A DNA stretch of 64,000 nt from positions 169,457,740 through 169,521,739 of the forward strand of contig CM043944.1 of NCBI GenBank assembly GCA_014529385.2, read 5' to 3'. The position numbers and the translations under genes are program-made. Positions 44,686-54,579 of this stretch are shown here, one piece after another (positions within the stretch are counted from its first letter, which is position 1; the number at the start of each line of letters is the position of its first letter). Under the pieces are notes generated by a model that saw only the letters and a list, made by a program, of their open reading frames with translations, was not told where the DNA came from and searched no databases. This DNA comes from Adiantum capillus-veneris (lineage: Eukaryota; Streptophyta; Polypodiopsida; Polypodiales; Pteridaceae).

Positions 44686-47640
44686 ATGGTGCTCATGGAC
44701 ATCACAAATGGTTTGCTTCCACCACCACGTACTCCGCACACCAAAAGCATACATATTTGCTTACCCACGGCATTTGCACCGAAGACCACTAGTGAAGGTT
44801 ATCAAAGGTCATCACAGGAATGTCGCACCGCTTGTGAGACCAATGTTGACATTTGGGTGGATGGCCATTTGTACCCTTACGATCCTATAAGCCGCTTCCA
44901 TCCACCGTTTAATAGCCTTTCCACATTTCTTCAATTTCTTGGGAGGGGAGAAGCAGGCTTGTTAGGCTATTGCAAGCGATTTTGTATGGGTGCAGGTGCT
45001 TCTTTGCATATGTGGATGCACGAATGTCAAGCTCTTCACCTCAAGACAACGGCATTATATGAGAGTGTTGCCTCTTTGGAGAGGGTAGTTAAAACTCTTG
45101 AACAACAAATGCAAGAAAAGGAGTCCCACATCTAGAAGCTTACCAACACCATCACATACTTGAAAGAAACACCGCTTGGTGCAAGGGAACGCAAACGCAC
45201 GTATTCATCCATTGAAACTCTTGCACATTCGGGAGGAGCATGCAAACGACGAGTAACAACCACAAGGTGATTTGGTCTTTACTTGCATGATGCATTCTTA
45301 CTTCACACTATTTTCTAACATTTATGTTTATTTGTTACTAGAAACTTCATCCAGGAGGCATGCGGTGGAACAAGCCAAGATGATCGAGTCAACCTTCTCA
45401 CTAGTTGTCTCAATACCCAGGACATGATTTCTATCTTACAATCACCTGGAGGTAAGCACATTAAGGATGCAGTCACCAAGGACCTTATGCGTAAATTAAG
45501 AAATGTGGTTAGTGATGATGACGTTCAACAAGCTTGTGATGAGGCTGGAATCAGCACCAAAGCCTATCAGGCTATTTTCCAGCTCCTAAAGGATGCCCTC
45601 AAAGAACATGGCATTGTGGAAAACCTATTTCCCGTTCCTCACAAGGTCAAGCTCGCAAAGAAGGCCACAAACGAAGATGTGTTCTCCCGCATTGGGACAT
45701 ACCTACACATTGAGGACACAATGCCAACTTCCCTTTATGCTTCGTGCGCAACAAAGACAAGGGAAAAAGGTAAGAAACAATTCATAAGACCTTCGGAGAA
45801 GGGTTTTCCTTACACAATGTGGAACAATATTTTCGTGGATCTTAGAAGGCTTCAAGAAGCCATGCTTAGATTTTATGAGTTACCTGAAGAAGGTGACACA
45901 CTTTACTTTTTTCTTTGGTATTATTCGTATCATAGACTCTGAAGTTTAAGGTCTTAGCACTATTTATTTTGTAGTGCTTGGCACAAAAGTCGCTTTTGTG
46001 TTGAAACTTGATGAGTGTCAAATAGTGAAAGGCCAAAGGTTAGAGAGGCTAAGTGTCACTCTAATGAACGAGGCCCTTCTGCAAACCAAGCGAAGGGATT
46101 CAGTCGAGCCATCTCCCACCCCAACTTTTAGCGTTCAATCAGAGAAAGACATTTGGTGGTTAGGTGCTACTGAGGTGCCCAAAGAGACCAATGAAGTACT
46201 TTCATGGATTTTTGAGAGAACTCCATGGATCACAGAAGTAATACACTCCCAAATTGCAGGTCAGAAGTTGGAGATTGAGGGTTTTGGTAGTTATGATGTG
46301 GAGTGGCACTTAGGTGGGGATTTGAAGACCATAAAGTGTTTGCTTGGTTGCAAACAAGGGGCTTCTTCTCTCATGCCTTGTCCGTTTTGCACTCGAGGGT
46401 ACAAACCTAATGGAAAAAAATCACATAAGAGCACTGCAAAGGCCGGTTCCATGCTTCCATGGCAAGGGCATGGAGAACAAGGGTTAGATTGTCGTGATGT
46501 CGGAGATGAAGGTAGAGAATGGGAAGCGTCTATTCTGAGATGCCCCATGCTCAATGCCCCAGACCGTGATCAAAAGGACCACGCTTGGAATCCAATCTTT
46601 TGATTTCCTCTATCGAATGTACATTTTTGTACATTACACGCATTCATGCGCATTTTTGATAGGCTATTGAAGCTCCACATTGACTATGCTTTCACAATGA
46701 AACCGTTGGAAAAGTCCCAGGAAGCGATCGAAAGAGTGGAGGTACTCTTGAATTCCATTGGCTGTCACGGTGGAAAATGTGTCTATCGTTGCTGCAAAGA
46801 ACACAGGGGAGGCCCATGAAATTGCTCAACAAGTGTCAATGAGTGGACAAAAAGCTAGACACTTTTTGAAGAAAGTTTCCCAAGGAAAGCCAAGTCGATA
46901 TGATGCTCAAAACAGCTCCAACCAGCAGGCAGGTAACCTTTGGGAGCTTTGGAAGGAGTTATGCAAAGCTACTACCAACAATGATTCAAATGGCGAGCTT
47001 GCAAACAAGCGCAAGAAAGTTTGGGAACATTTTGATAAAATGGTCAAGCTTATGGGCCTTAACAGCACAACAGAAGAACAATGCCAATCATTTCAAGAAG
47101 CCTTGGCGGATTTTACCAAGGTCTTCACCCTTTCTTGGGGTGAAAATAACATCACACATTACATGGTAAGTCATTTTACATGGTGTATTCATTACAAGGG
47201 ATTGTTTTTATTTAATAATGTGGATCATTTACTCATGTGAACATCATATCTTGTTTGCGCATGGTGCATTTTTTATCCACAAGTATGGATCACTTGAAAT
47301 TTTTAGCACTCAAGGCATGGAGAAGTCCCATTATCGAGCAAGGGGAGTGTACTTCAAAAATACTCGACATGGTGGTGGAATGGTGCAATCCAATTATTTG
47401 GAGGAGATGTTCAATTGGCTTTTTCACACAACATTTTCTCGTAAGCTCACAATGGAGCGTGCGCGACAATCCAAGATTGCTATTGAAGTGCGGAAATGGA
47501 ATCGTCAAGAGCATAGCAACAAGTGGCAAATGTCGCAAGGTCCCACCAAGAATGCTGCATGGCGGCGATGCAGAGTGCGACAAGGATCAAAGTGGATACT
47601 GCGCGAGTCACTAAACGTGAATGCAGGGTCCAACTCTTAG
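44686..47640 (+). pseudogene. Probable DDE transposase of the TIR element, four exons, broken
   Basis: Exon 1 starts at ATG 44,686. An intron at 45,267-45,341 (GT-AG) joins in frame to exon 2 (SPGGKHIKDAVTKDLMRKL); an intron at 45,893-45,974 (GT-AG) joins in frame to exon 3. Exon 3 has FVLKLDECQIV, EWHLGGDLKTIKCLLGCKQG and PCPFC, then LHAFMRIFDRLLKLHIDYAF. The last intron starts at 47,166 (GTAAGT). Exon 4 has HILFAHGAFF and YGSLEIFSTQGMEKSH. I propose LDE, GGD and QGME as the D-D-E triad. Damage: TAG at 45,133, TGA at 46,601, a frameshift near 46,800, and loss of the AG acceptor near 47,240. Length without breaks would be about 900 residues. Similar domain plans occur in unclassified animal and protist proteins (from memory); the superfamily is not assigned. 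Confidence 0.55.
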
Positions 47641-47779
47641 CGACATGTTTATTTAAAAAGTAATACTTTTTTTAAAAAAATTAGTGTGAACAGGGCACCT
47701 TTTAAATGGGCCCTTATAAATATTGCATGCTCTCATAAACCACTCATTTCTTAAGAACAGGTGAGATCTTACCAACGAA

Positions 47780-48674
47780 ATGGCGCGCAACAAACAAGCC
47801 GCGAAAGAGCATCCACCTGCCAAAAAAAACACTCTCCAAGGATGTGAGAAGCCGTCATGGCTTAAAGGCACAAGAAAACGGCCACGAACGCTTGGCCATT
47901 CCAGGAACTCATCTGGTAGTGGGCATGGTTGTAGGGCATGAGAGTCATCGAGGACTGTTGAATCTCCACCTCCTCAAGATATAACACCTAGAAGGAGAAT
48001 GAAGCAACGTGCCCAGCGCTGGAGAGAAGAAGAGGGCCAGCAAACAACAGAGTCCGATAGGGAGCATCCGTCACGCCACCAATCACAAGCAGAACCATCC
48101 AGGACTCGGGTGGTCCATACAGACACTGAATCAGAGAGTGAGCCACCATGGCTGTGAGATAAAATACCGCGCACACACCGGGTGGCCGTTGGGGGGAAGA
48201 CATTGCCTGGAGGCCAGGGAGCTCTCCCCACACGACAAGATCGGCAGCCAAGGGAAGAGGAAGAATCATAAGAGGCTGTAGAACCAGCCCCTAAGCATGT
48301 AAACAGGCGCAAGTCTAAGTTTTTCAAGAAGCCTAAACGTCACCCGCTAGCAAATGTGCAAGTGCCCCCAAGACAACCGCAGCGGTGCCAAAAATAGCAA
48401 GGGCATTGCAGAAATCCGCCACTACCAGAAGACAACGGGGCTTTTGATTCGACGCGCCCCCTTTGCTCGCACTGTGAAGGAGGTGCTTCAAAGCTATGGA
48501 AATCAGTATAGAATGCAAGATATAGCGCTAGATGCTATTCAAGAAGCTGCAGAGGCCCACATCATTTCGGTGTTGGAAGATACCAACCTATGCGCCATAC
48601 ATGCAAAGCGAGTGACAATACAGCCAAAAGATATGTAGCTTGCACGTCGATTGCGACGAGACTTCGAGCATTAG
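47780..48674 (+). pseudogene. Histone H3-like protein encoded by the transposon, long tail, broken
   Basis: The ATG at 47,780 gives MARNKQAAKE, close to the H3 start MARTKQTARK. A basic, serine/arginine/glutamate-rich tail of about 190 codons follows, with three in-frame stops (two are TGA). After a frameshift near 48,350-48,400 the histone fold reads clearly: IAEIRHYQKTTGLLIRRAPF, ARTVKEVLQSYGNQYRMQ, ALDAIQEAAEAHIISVLEDT, NLCAIHAKRVTIQPKDM. A TAG (48,636) then stands where H3 has glutamine, followed by LARRL. The fold covers alpha-N, alpha-1 to alpha-3; the loop between alpha-1 and alpha-2 has canonical H3 length, without the insertion typical of CENH3, although APFxRxVKE and the long tail are CENH3-like. 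H3 pairs with H4 in nucleosomes. It starts 140 bp after the transposase, same strand, inside both TIRs. Confidence 0.85.
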
Positions 48675-48828
48675 CCGAAGTTACCCCTCTTTTTGTATTG
48701 CACACCCTTATCTTTGTAACGATTTGACTTTCCAATGACAATATGATCAACAGTTGTGTCTATTATCTTTGTAATGAAATGACTTTGTAATTTCAAGTTC
48801 TGTATGTAATTTCAATCAATTTCAATCA

Positions 48829-49015
48829 ATTTGTGCTTTTTAAGTACCCTTGGGAGTAGATAAGCCTACAAGGGGCAAAAAAAATCCTGGTCACAAGGTC
48901 GCACAAATGGCCCATCCAACAGTTTTGGATGGGCCATTTGCGCGACCTTGTGGCCAGGCTTTTTTTTGCCCCTTGTAGGCTTATCTACCCCCAAGGGTAC
49001 TTAAAAAGCACAAAT
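48829..49015. repeat. Hairpin 1, 187 bp
   Basis: TTTGTGCTTTTTAAGTACCC, then GATAAGCCTACAAGGGGC and TGGCCCATCCAA, turn at about 48,922 and return as the near-perfect complement ending AAAAAGCACAAA at 49,015. A few mismatches occur in the stem. It looks like a foldback or MITE-like unit and is 70-90% identical to hairpin 2. Confidence 0.9.
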
Positions 49016-49362
49016 TTACTAAAACTTATTGGTTTTGCAACATTATTTTACATGGATCCTTGTGGACACCCTTTTTTGGCCATTTCAAGCTTTGAATTCC
49101 CTATAGGATATCATTAAAAAAAACATATTGTGAAACCAAGTGTCTATGCAACATTAATTTGGCTTTTTCAAATGTCCAATGTAATTGGACTTTTTGGTGC
49201 AGGGGTGTACTAGGTAGAGCTAAAGCAGGTTATAGTGTGCTGGAAACTTCATTTCATAATTGATTTCACCTTTTCTAGTGTCCTTGAGTGTGAACATATA
49301 CTGGAATTGCCATAAAAAGGGTTCATCTAAATTAATGATGCAAAACCAATTCATTTCAATAA

Positions 49363-49552
49363 ATTTGTGCTTTGTAAGTATCCTAGGGAGTAGATAAGCC
49401 TACTAGGGGCAAAATAAAGCCTGGCCACAAGGGCGCGCAAATGGCCCATCCAAAACTGATGGATGGGCCATTTGCGCGCCCTTGTGGCCAGGCTTTTTTT
49501 GGCCCTTGGTAGGCTTATCTACCCCCCAGGGAACATAAAATACCTAAATTTA
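49363..49552. repeat. Hairpin 2, 190 bp
   Basis: A second palindrome with the same core (GATAAGCCTAC, GCCTGGCCACAAGG, CAAATGGCCCATCCA), folding at about 49,457. It is the mirror partner of hairpin 1 within the larger palindrome. Confidence 0.9.
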
Positions 49553-49767
49553 CTGAAATTGACTGAAATTACATACAGAACTTGAAATTACAAAGTCACT
49601 AATCAAAACAATTTTCATATCACCAATTGAAACAATTTTCAAGATTGACAAATCACATTCAAAAGAATTTGCAAGATAGAGAGACAATTTCAAATATTTT
49701 TTATTACTTCCAAAACGGTGATTTTACATCATGTATCTGAGTAGTTCATAATTTTTTTGACCATTTC

Positions 49768-51369
49768 CTAGCGCCTATTTTGCGCGTAAGGCAACTCCCC
49801 AGTCAAGAGGGACTGCTCTATGGCCTTTGGGTTAGTTGAGCCAATGGAAGAATGTATCCCTATCTGGGCAAGCACTTTACCACGAAAGCCAGTGCCAAAC
49901 GTTGTGCATAAGAGGGATCTACGCACTAGGAACACTTGATGCGCAGTTTGAGCAATGGTGCTCAAACACAAAAACTTGCTCAAAGCTTTTAACGACCAAG
50001 TCATAAAATGGGCTTGGGGAGTAAATTCATTATGGATAATGGCCACATCGCCAGGGGGGAGTTGTCCTAGGTAATGCGCAAGGGAAGCTTGAGGTCCAAA
50101 GCCTGTCCGCTTGCCACCCGTCCGCTTGCCACCCGTCCTTGCAGCAAAATCATCAACCTCCACGACATCCTGTCATAAACCGATGAAGGTTGAGAAAAAA
50201 GACAGTGAAGGATAAAATAGTAACATGAAATTTAGGATACATTTTACCTCCTACTCCTTGTCGTCCTCCTCCCTGTTGCCCTTTGCATCCAAGTCAATGC
50301 TCCCATGCACCACAGATACGACCTTTGGATCATCAGATGGGAGGTTGCATAATGGCATAGGCATCCTAGCAGCCTCAACCTTGGCTTGCGTGGCTTGGAA
50401 TTCTTCATCAGCCACGTGCAACTGCTCTACTGCCAGGACCTCCGCACATACAACTGCAATAGTGTCAGCAACAGAGTCCCCATCTGGCAAGAGCTTGCTT
50501 TCTAGGGCATCTGGCGTATTGTCTAAGGGACATTTGGTGCTGTTGCATAGCACGCTCAATCATTCATCCATGCGCAGGCCAAATGCTTTCTCCAAATCAT
50601 GCAGAAACACATACTCCTCCCCATCCACTAACACTGAGGAGAAGCGGTTGATTTCTACCTCTGGGATAGCCACATCCGTCAGTGGTAGTGGCACTAGAGT
50701 GTCACTAGGGCCAGCCGCAACTATGGATTTCTCAACCACTTCCTCAAGACCCCTAGGGTACTCGAGCCGGTGTGCCTTTCCTTCCGCTGCAGGGTTCATG
50801 GGGATAACCTGCTGCTCCTTGGTGTCCTTGATAAAGGACCCAACCTGAAGGTGTGGTAAGCGAAGCTCCTCCAAATCAGGTTCTTCGCTCACCAAGAAGA
50901 TAAATGTTGCGAGCTGAGAAAGGTACTCCACCCCCAACTTGCGCTTCTTGAGCGCTGACACCCCTGGGGCTTGCTCGTCCAAGTAATGGCCTGCATCGGT
51001 TGCAATTTCTTGGAATCGTTGCAACCGCTTGGAGAATGGGCGATCACCTTTGTGTATATAGCGCAAAAGATCGCAAGGCACCCAGATCCCTACATGTGGG
51101 GGGATAGATACAGAATATTTTATGATGTGCTCCTCCATGAACGCAAAAATCTCGGCAAATGCATCCATGTGAAGGGCAAATGTGGCATCAAGGTCAGGGA
51201 GACGAGTAAAAAAGGTGTGGAGGTCCAACTTCCCTTTGTATTTGGTGTCCTCGAGGAAGAGGATGAAGCGTGACAAAGGGGTGGATGTGGCTGCAGATGC
51301 AGAGGCTGTGGAAGCATCGATGTCTAGCCTGGGGTGTAGATAGAGAGTGGAGGAGCTCAAGAGTTGCAA
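49768..51369 (-). pseudogene. Transposon gene B, unknown function
   Basis: From ATG 51,369 the minus strand is open to a TGA at 50,562-50,560, continues in the same frame to a TAG near 50,252, and after a GT-AG gap (about 50,246 to 50,170, TTTATGACAG acceptor) continues in frame to 49,768. The product would be near 500 residues. Visible words: LHTFFTRLPDLDATFALHMD, VPCDLLRYIHKGDRPFSKRL, LGVEYLSQLATFIFLVSEEP, and a C-terminal part with a GGKRTGGKRTGF repeat and LAHYLGQLPPGDVAIIHNEF. No known domain is recognised. It converges on the H3-like gene. The two in-frame stops with an otherwise open frame suggest recent decay by point mutation. Confidence 0.45.
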
Positions 51370-51645
51370 AAGTGAAAATAGTGAATGAGTTAGGTGGCCG
51401 CCCTTTTATAATGGACCATTTTTTTAAGACATTAAAAAAAAAGGCACTTTCACCAAAAAATGATTTCTCATCCCAATGCAAAAAATTATATTCAAAGGCA
51501 TGATTTGCCAAAGCAAATCATGTTGATTACAGCGGGGATCAGTTTGAAAATTGCAAGAGTTACAAAGTTATAAGATCGATAGCATAGTTCCATCCATCCC
51601 CCAGTCCTCCTCGACCTTCAATTTGTCTTCCATTCTCTTTCCAAT

Positions 51646-52907
51646 CTACGGACATTCATTACAATAAGCATCCAATGATCGACAAACCATGATGTATTGA
51701 AAATGTGGTGGAAGGATTCTCACCTTGTGACCTTGTAAACGAAATTGTGCTTGTTGAAGGGCCTCAAAACCCATAATAACCAAATGTTCTCGAACATTAC
51801 TCAGAGTCCAATGCTTGTTCACTTGGACTGCCTCCAAAGCATCGTTGGGCATCTTCACTGCAATGTCAAAGCTTGCAATAGCCCCGTCTACACTCTGTAA
51901 GGGAGTCCACACTCCAAGCTTGCACATCCAACGATCATAGTAAAATCGTATGTACAAGGAGGTGCGGGATTTCAAATAGCGCATTCCAATACCTAAAGCT
52001 CCAACCTTACAACGGTATCGGTCTCCATTGTGCATGCCCTCCACAAAACCCCAGTCCTCTTCTAAAAGCCTTACTAATTCCTCGTAATGCGCATCTTTAC
52101 ATACAAGCATTGTGGTAGTCTCCACAAATCCAAACTCTTTAAAAATGTTCACAAAACAATGAATAGGCAAACACCAACTCAAGCCCACAGACCTAGAAGC
52201 TTTAGAGTATTTCAAAGAGTTTTGGACATCCATTATCATCTTTTGCTTGAAAGATGCTACCGACCACAAATCTGGCACCGGCCACTCCATACTTAATAAG
52301 GAAGTTACTTTGATGGGTTCAAGCGTTCCAAACGCTTGCGTAGAAGTAGGACAATATAGGAGTGAGAATAGAAGAAAATCCTTCTTTGAACCAGTTTGGT
52401 TCGGCAAAGATGTGGGAACATTATTGCTCCAATATCCGCATGTATAGCATTGAATGTGCCGGAGAGACTATGTAGTGGCTGCTCCTCCACCAACGTGGAT
52501 GGAAATATGACTATAAATGCATGACAAATCTTAAGTATGAATCCATAATAACATTACACTGTGATTTCACACCTAGCTTTGTATTCTCAAAACATGTACT
52601 TACAATGTGTTGGAAATCAAGGTGGTTGTTGCAAATGCATGGTTGACATTGAGAAAACATGTTGCACAATGGCTACGGTCCCCTTGTCTTTGCGGTTCTT
52701 GAAGCCAAGGAGCTTTCCTTTCCAATGAAGATCCAAGTTTGCACGATTCCGCACACGATGAGGGCCAATAGCATATGGTTGCATATATACCCAAGCACCT
52801 TTGGTGAACTCTTGTGGCACCCACTCATCATCTACACCTCTAGTGTTGTGGCATGCAAGTGATGTGACCTCATCCTTTGGCCGCCTTTGCGAAGTAGATT
52901 TGGCCAT
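51646..52907 (-). pseudogene. Transposon gene A, unknown function
   Basis: Exon 1 (52,907 to about 52,604) starts MAKSTSQRRPKDEV and contains DEWVPQEFTKGAWVYMQPYA and LHWKGKLLGFKNRKDKGTVA, a beta-rich basic segment. It has a TGA before the GTAAGT donor (52,603-52,598). A second open stretch, 52,407-51,646, has SWCLPIHCFVNIFKEFGFVE, LEEDWGFVEGMHNGDRYRCK and QGHKVRILPPHFQYIMVC. The exons are same-strand and adjacent, so I treat them as one gene, but the join is not certain. The gene lies just inside the inversion junction at 52,962. I do not recognise the product. Confidence 0.4.
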
Positions 52908-52968
52908 GGTTGAGCAAAGAAAACTAGGAGGAGGAGAAGGACCTTGCTTGTTGCTACAATGTAGGTGG

Positions 52969-53889
52969 GATAAATGATAATAAACCCAAGTACAAGGCAT
53001 GACTTGTTGCTAAAGGATTTAAGCAGTAGTAGGGTATTGACTTTGATGAGATCTTTTCTTCGGTTGTCAAGATGACTACTCTACGGTGTGTACTTGTGTT
53101 GGTTGCTAAAGACGACATGGAACTTGACCAGATGGATGTCAAGTCTTGCATGGTGATCTTCAAGAAGAAGTTTATATGTAGCAGCCAGAAGGTTTTGTTG
53201 AGAAGGGCAATGAAGACTTGGTGTGTCAATTAGAAAAGACTCTTTATGGTCTAAAACAGTCATCAACGGAGTGGTATTGTAAATTCTACTCGTTCGTGCT
53301 CTCTCAAGGCTACAAACTTAGCAATATGGACCATTGCCTCTACACTAAGCGAGCTAACGATGGTAGTTTGCTGATTTTGGTCCTTTATGTGGATGATATA
53401 TTAATTATTGGTAAATGCAGGGATGAGATTTTAGCCTTGAAGTCAGAGTTACATGCAAACTTTGAAATGAAAGACATAGTTGAAGAAAGCTATATCCTTG
53501 GCATGCGCATTAAGCGAGACAAATGCAAGAAATTGGTCTATTTGTCTCAATCTGAGTACATTGCTAAATTGCTCAAGCATTTCAATATGGAGAAGGGGAA
53601 GGCATTGAGTACTCCATTGCCTCCATATGTGAAACTTTCTAAAAATGATTGCCCTAAGTCTGAAGAGGAAAAGGCTGAAATGGCACAAGTGCCTTATTCA
53701 TTTGCAGTTGGGAGTTTGATGTATGCTATGATTGCTACACGTCCTGATATTGCTTTTGCAGTGAGAGTTGTTAGCAGATATATGTCAAATCCAGGCAAGA
53801 AACACTGGGAGGCAGTGAAAGGGGTTATGTGATATTTGAATGGTACAAAAGACATGTGCATTTGCTTTGGAAGAAAGGAAGTATGTGTA
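52969..53889 (+). pseudogene. Copia reverse transcriptase core, inverted relative to its element
   Basis: The first part has frame damage but reads LVAKGFKQ and GIDFDEIFSSVVKMTTLRCV. From 53,218 it is open: CQLEKTLYGLKQSSTEWYCK, LVLYVDDILIIGK (catalytic YVDD), VGSLMYAMIATRPDIAFAV, SRYMSNPGKKHWEAVK. It continues to KEVCV at 53,889, exactly where the RNase H at 44,069 resumes. The strand is opposite to all other copia parts. Confidence 0.9.
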
Positions 53890-54579
53890 CATTAGGAAAA
53901 ATATGAACCCTCTAGGGGCCCTTTGGGATTAAGGTTAATTAGAAGCCAGCCAATGAGAAGAGGGTGGTGGACACACTCTATGCTCTCAAAAATGTAGGGG
54001 GACAAAGTAGTCTTACACTTCTTCAATGGGCTCTTACCTAGTGAGATGGGGGGTGGGGTGGGTGGGTCATATGGAACCTCCAACTTCCCTCCTTTTTGAT
54101 CCGGTTTTGAAAAAATCCCAAAAAATTGAAATTTTTCAAAATTTTCAAAACTCAAATTTCATCTTTTGAAAACCCCCCTAAAACTATTTTATGGTCAAAA
54201 AAGCATTTTTTGATCTCAAAAAGTCAAAACGTGCACCTAAAAACCCTAAAATTCAATTTTTAAAAAAAACTTTTAAAAAATATTTTTTTGCTATCCAGAG
54301 CTCCCCCAAAAGTAGTTCTTAGGCAAAAAGTGATTTTCTCTCTCTAGAACCCCTTTTCTAACCCCTCCTTGGTTGCAACCATCACACTCATCCTCTACTC
54401 CAACACTCTCTCTCTCTCTCTACACCATCTCCATTACTGCAGCAAGGAAGCTCCTCTCTCCTCCCCTACCACCTTCCATTGCCACACCAAGCAAAGGTTA
54501 TCCACCTTCTCCTCGCATTGCCACACCAAGCAAGGGTTATCCACCTTCTCCTCCCATTCCCACAAGGGTTAACCACCTA
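53890..54579 (-). repeat. Right end of TIR transposon, relocated
   Basis: About 690 bp, non-coding. It begins with the TIR (CATTAGGAAAAATATGAACC), has T/A-rich subterminal DNA at 54,100-54,300, a (CT)n run near 54,407-54,421, and a tandem repeat of 39 bp (GCATTGCCACACCAAGCAAG...CTTCTCCTC) at 54,478-54,560. No promoter for a gene is evident. Confidence 0.7.

Larger units (their letters stand above)
48781..49604. repeat. 820-bp nested palindrome between convergent transposon genes
   Basis: The outer arms match: 48,781-48,838 (GACTTTGTAATTTCAAGTTC, TGTATGTAATTTCA) is the reverse complement of 49,550-49,604, and the inner part (TTGGTTTTGCAACATTA near 49,030) pairs with TGATGCAAAACCAA near 49,337, giving an axis near 49,190. 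Each arm is itself a hairpin (next two entries). The block separates the plus-strand H3-like gene from minus-strand gene B and could supply both 3' ends. No ORF is present. Confidence 0.8.
44070..54579 (+). mobile_element. ~9.6-kb TIR DNA transposon carrying transposase, H3-like histone and two other genes (rearranged)
   Basis: The left end (from 44,070) and right end (from 53,890, now inverted) read inward CATTAGGA(G/A)AAATATGAACC, with further imperfect match (GGGATTAAGG(C/T)TAAT at about +50). Both ends abut the same copia codon junction, so they are the two TIRs of one insertion. The element is 44,070-52,961 plus 53,890-54,579; the copia RT (52,962-53,889) lies between because of an inversion. 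No clear target duplication is visible. Gene content is transposase (+), H3-like (+), nested palindrome, gene B (-) and gene A (-). The terminus CATTAGG and protein features do not let me assign a superfamily; it is not a plain CACTA, hAT, MULE or Harbinger by the motifs I can see. Confidence 0.75.
52962..54579. other. Inverted segment (copia RT plus transposon right end)
   Basis: Between the two junctions the copia RT reads plus instead of minus, and the transposon right TIR reads outward-in from 53,890. Flipping this segment back would restore both the copia order and the TIR element. Both junctions carry the same 7 bp in opposite orientation: TAGGTGG at 52,962-52,968 and CCACCTA at 54,573-54,579. 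Confidence 0.75.

Noticed and set aside
48354-48638. Calling the transposon histone a centromeric CENH3
   Set aside because: The loop between alpha-1 and alpha-2 has the length of canonical H3, and the DTNLCAIHAKRVTI segment is H3-like; only the long tail and the APFxRxVKE word lean towards CENH3.
50225-50848. A 207-codon plus-strand ORF
   Set aside because: It is antisense to gene B, which has an in-frame intron junction and better protein character.
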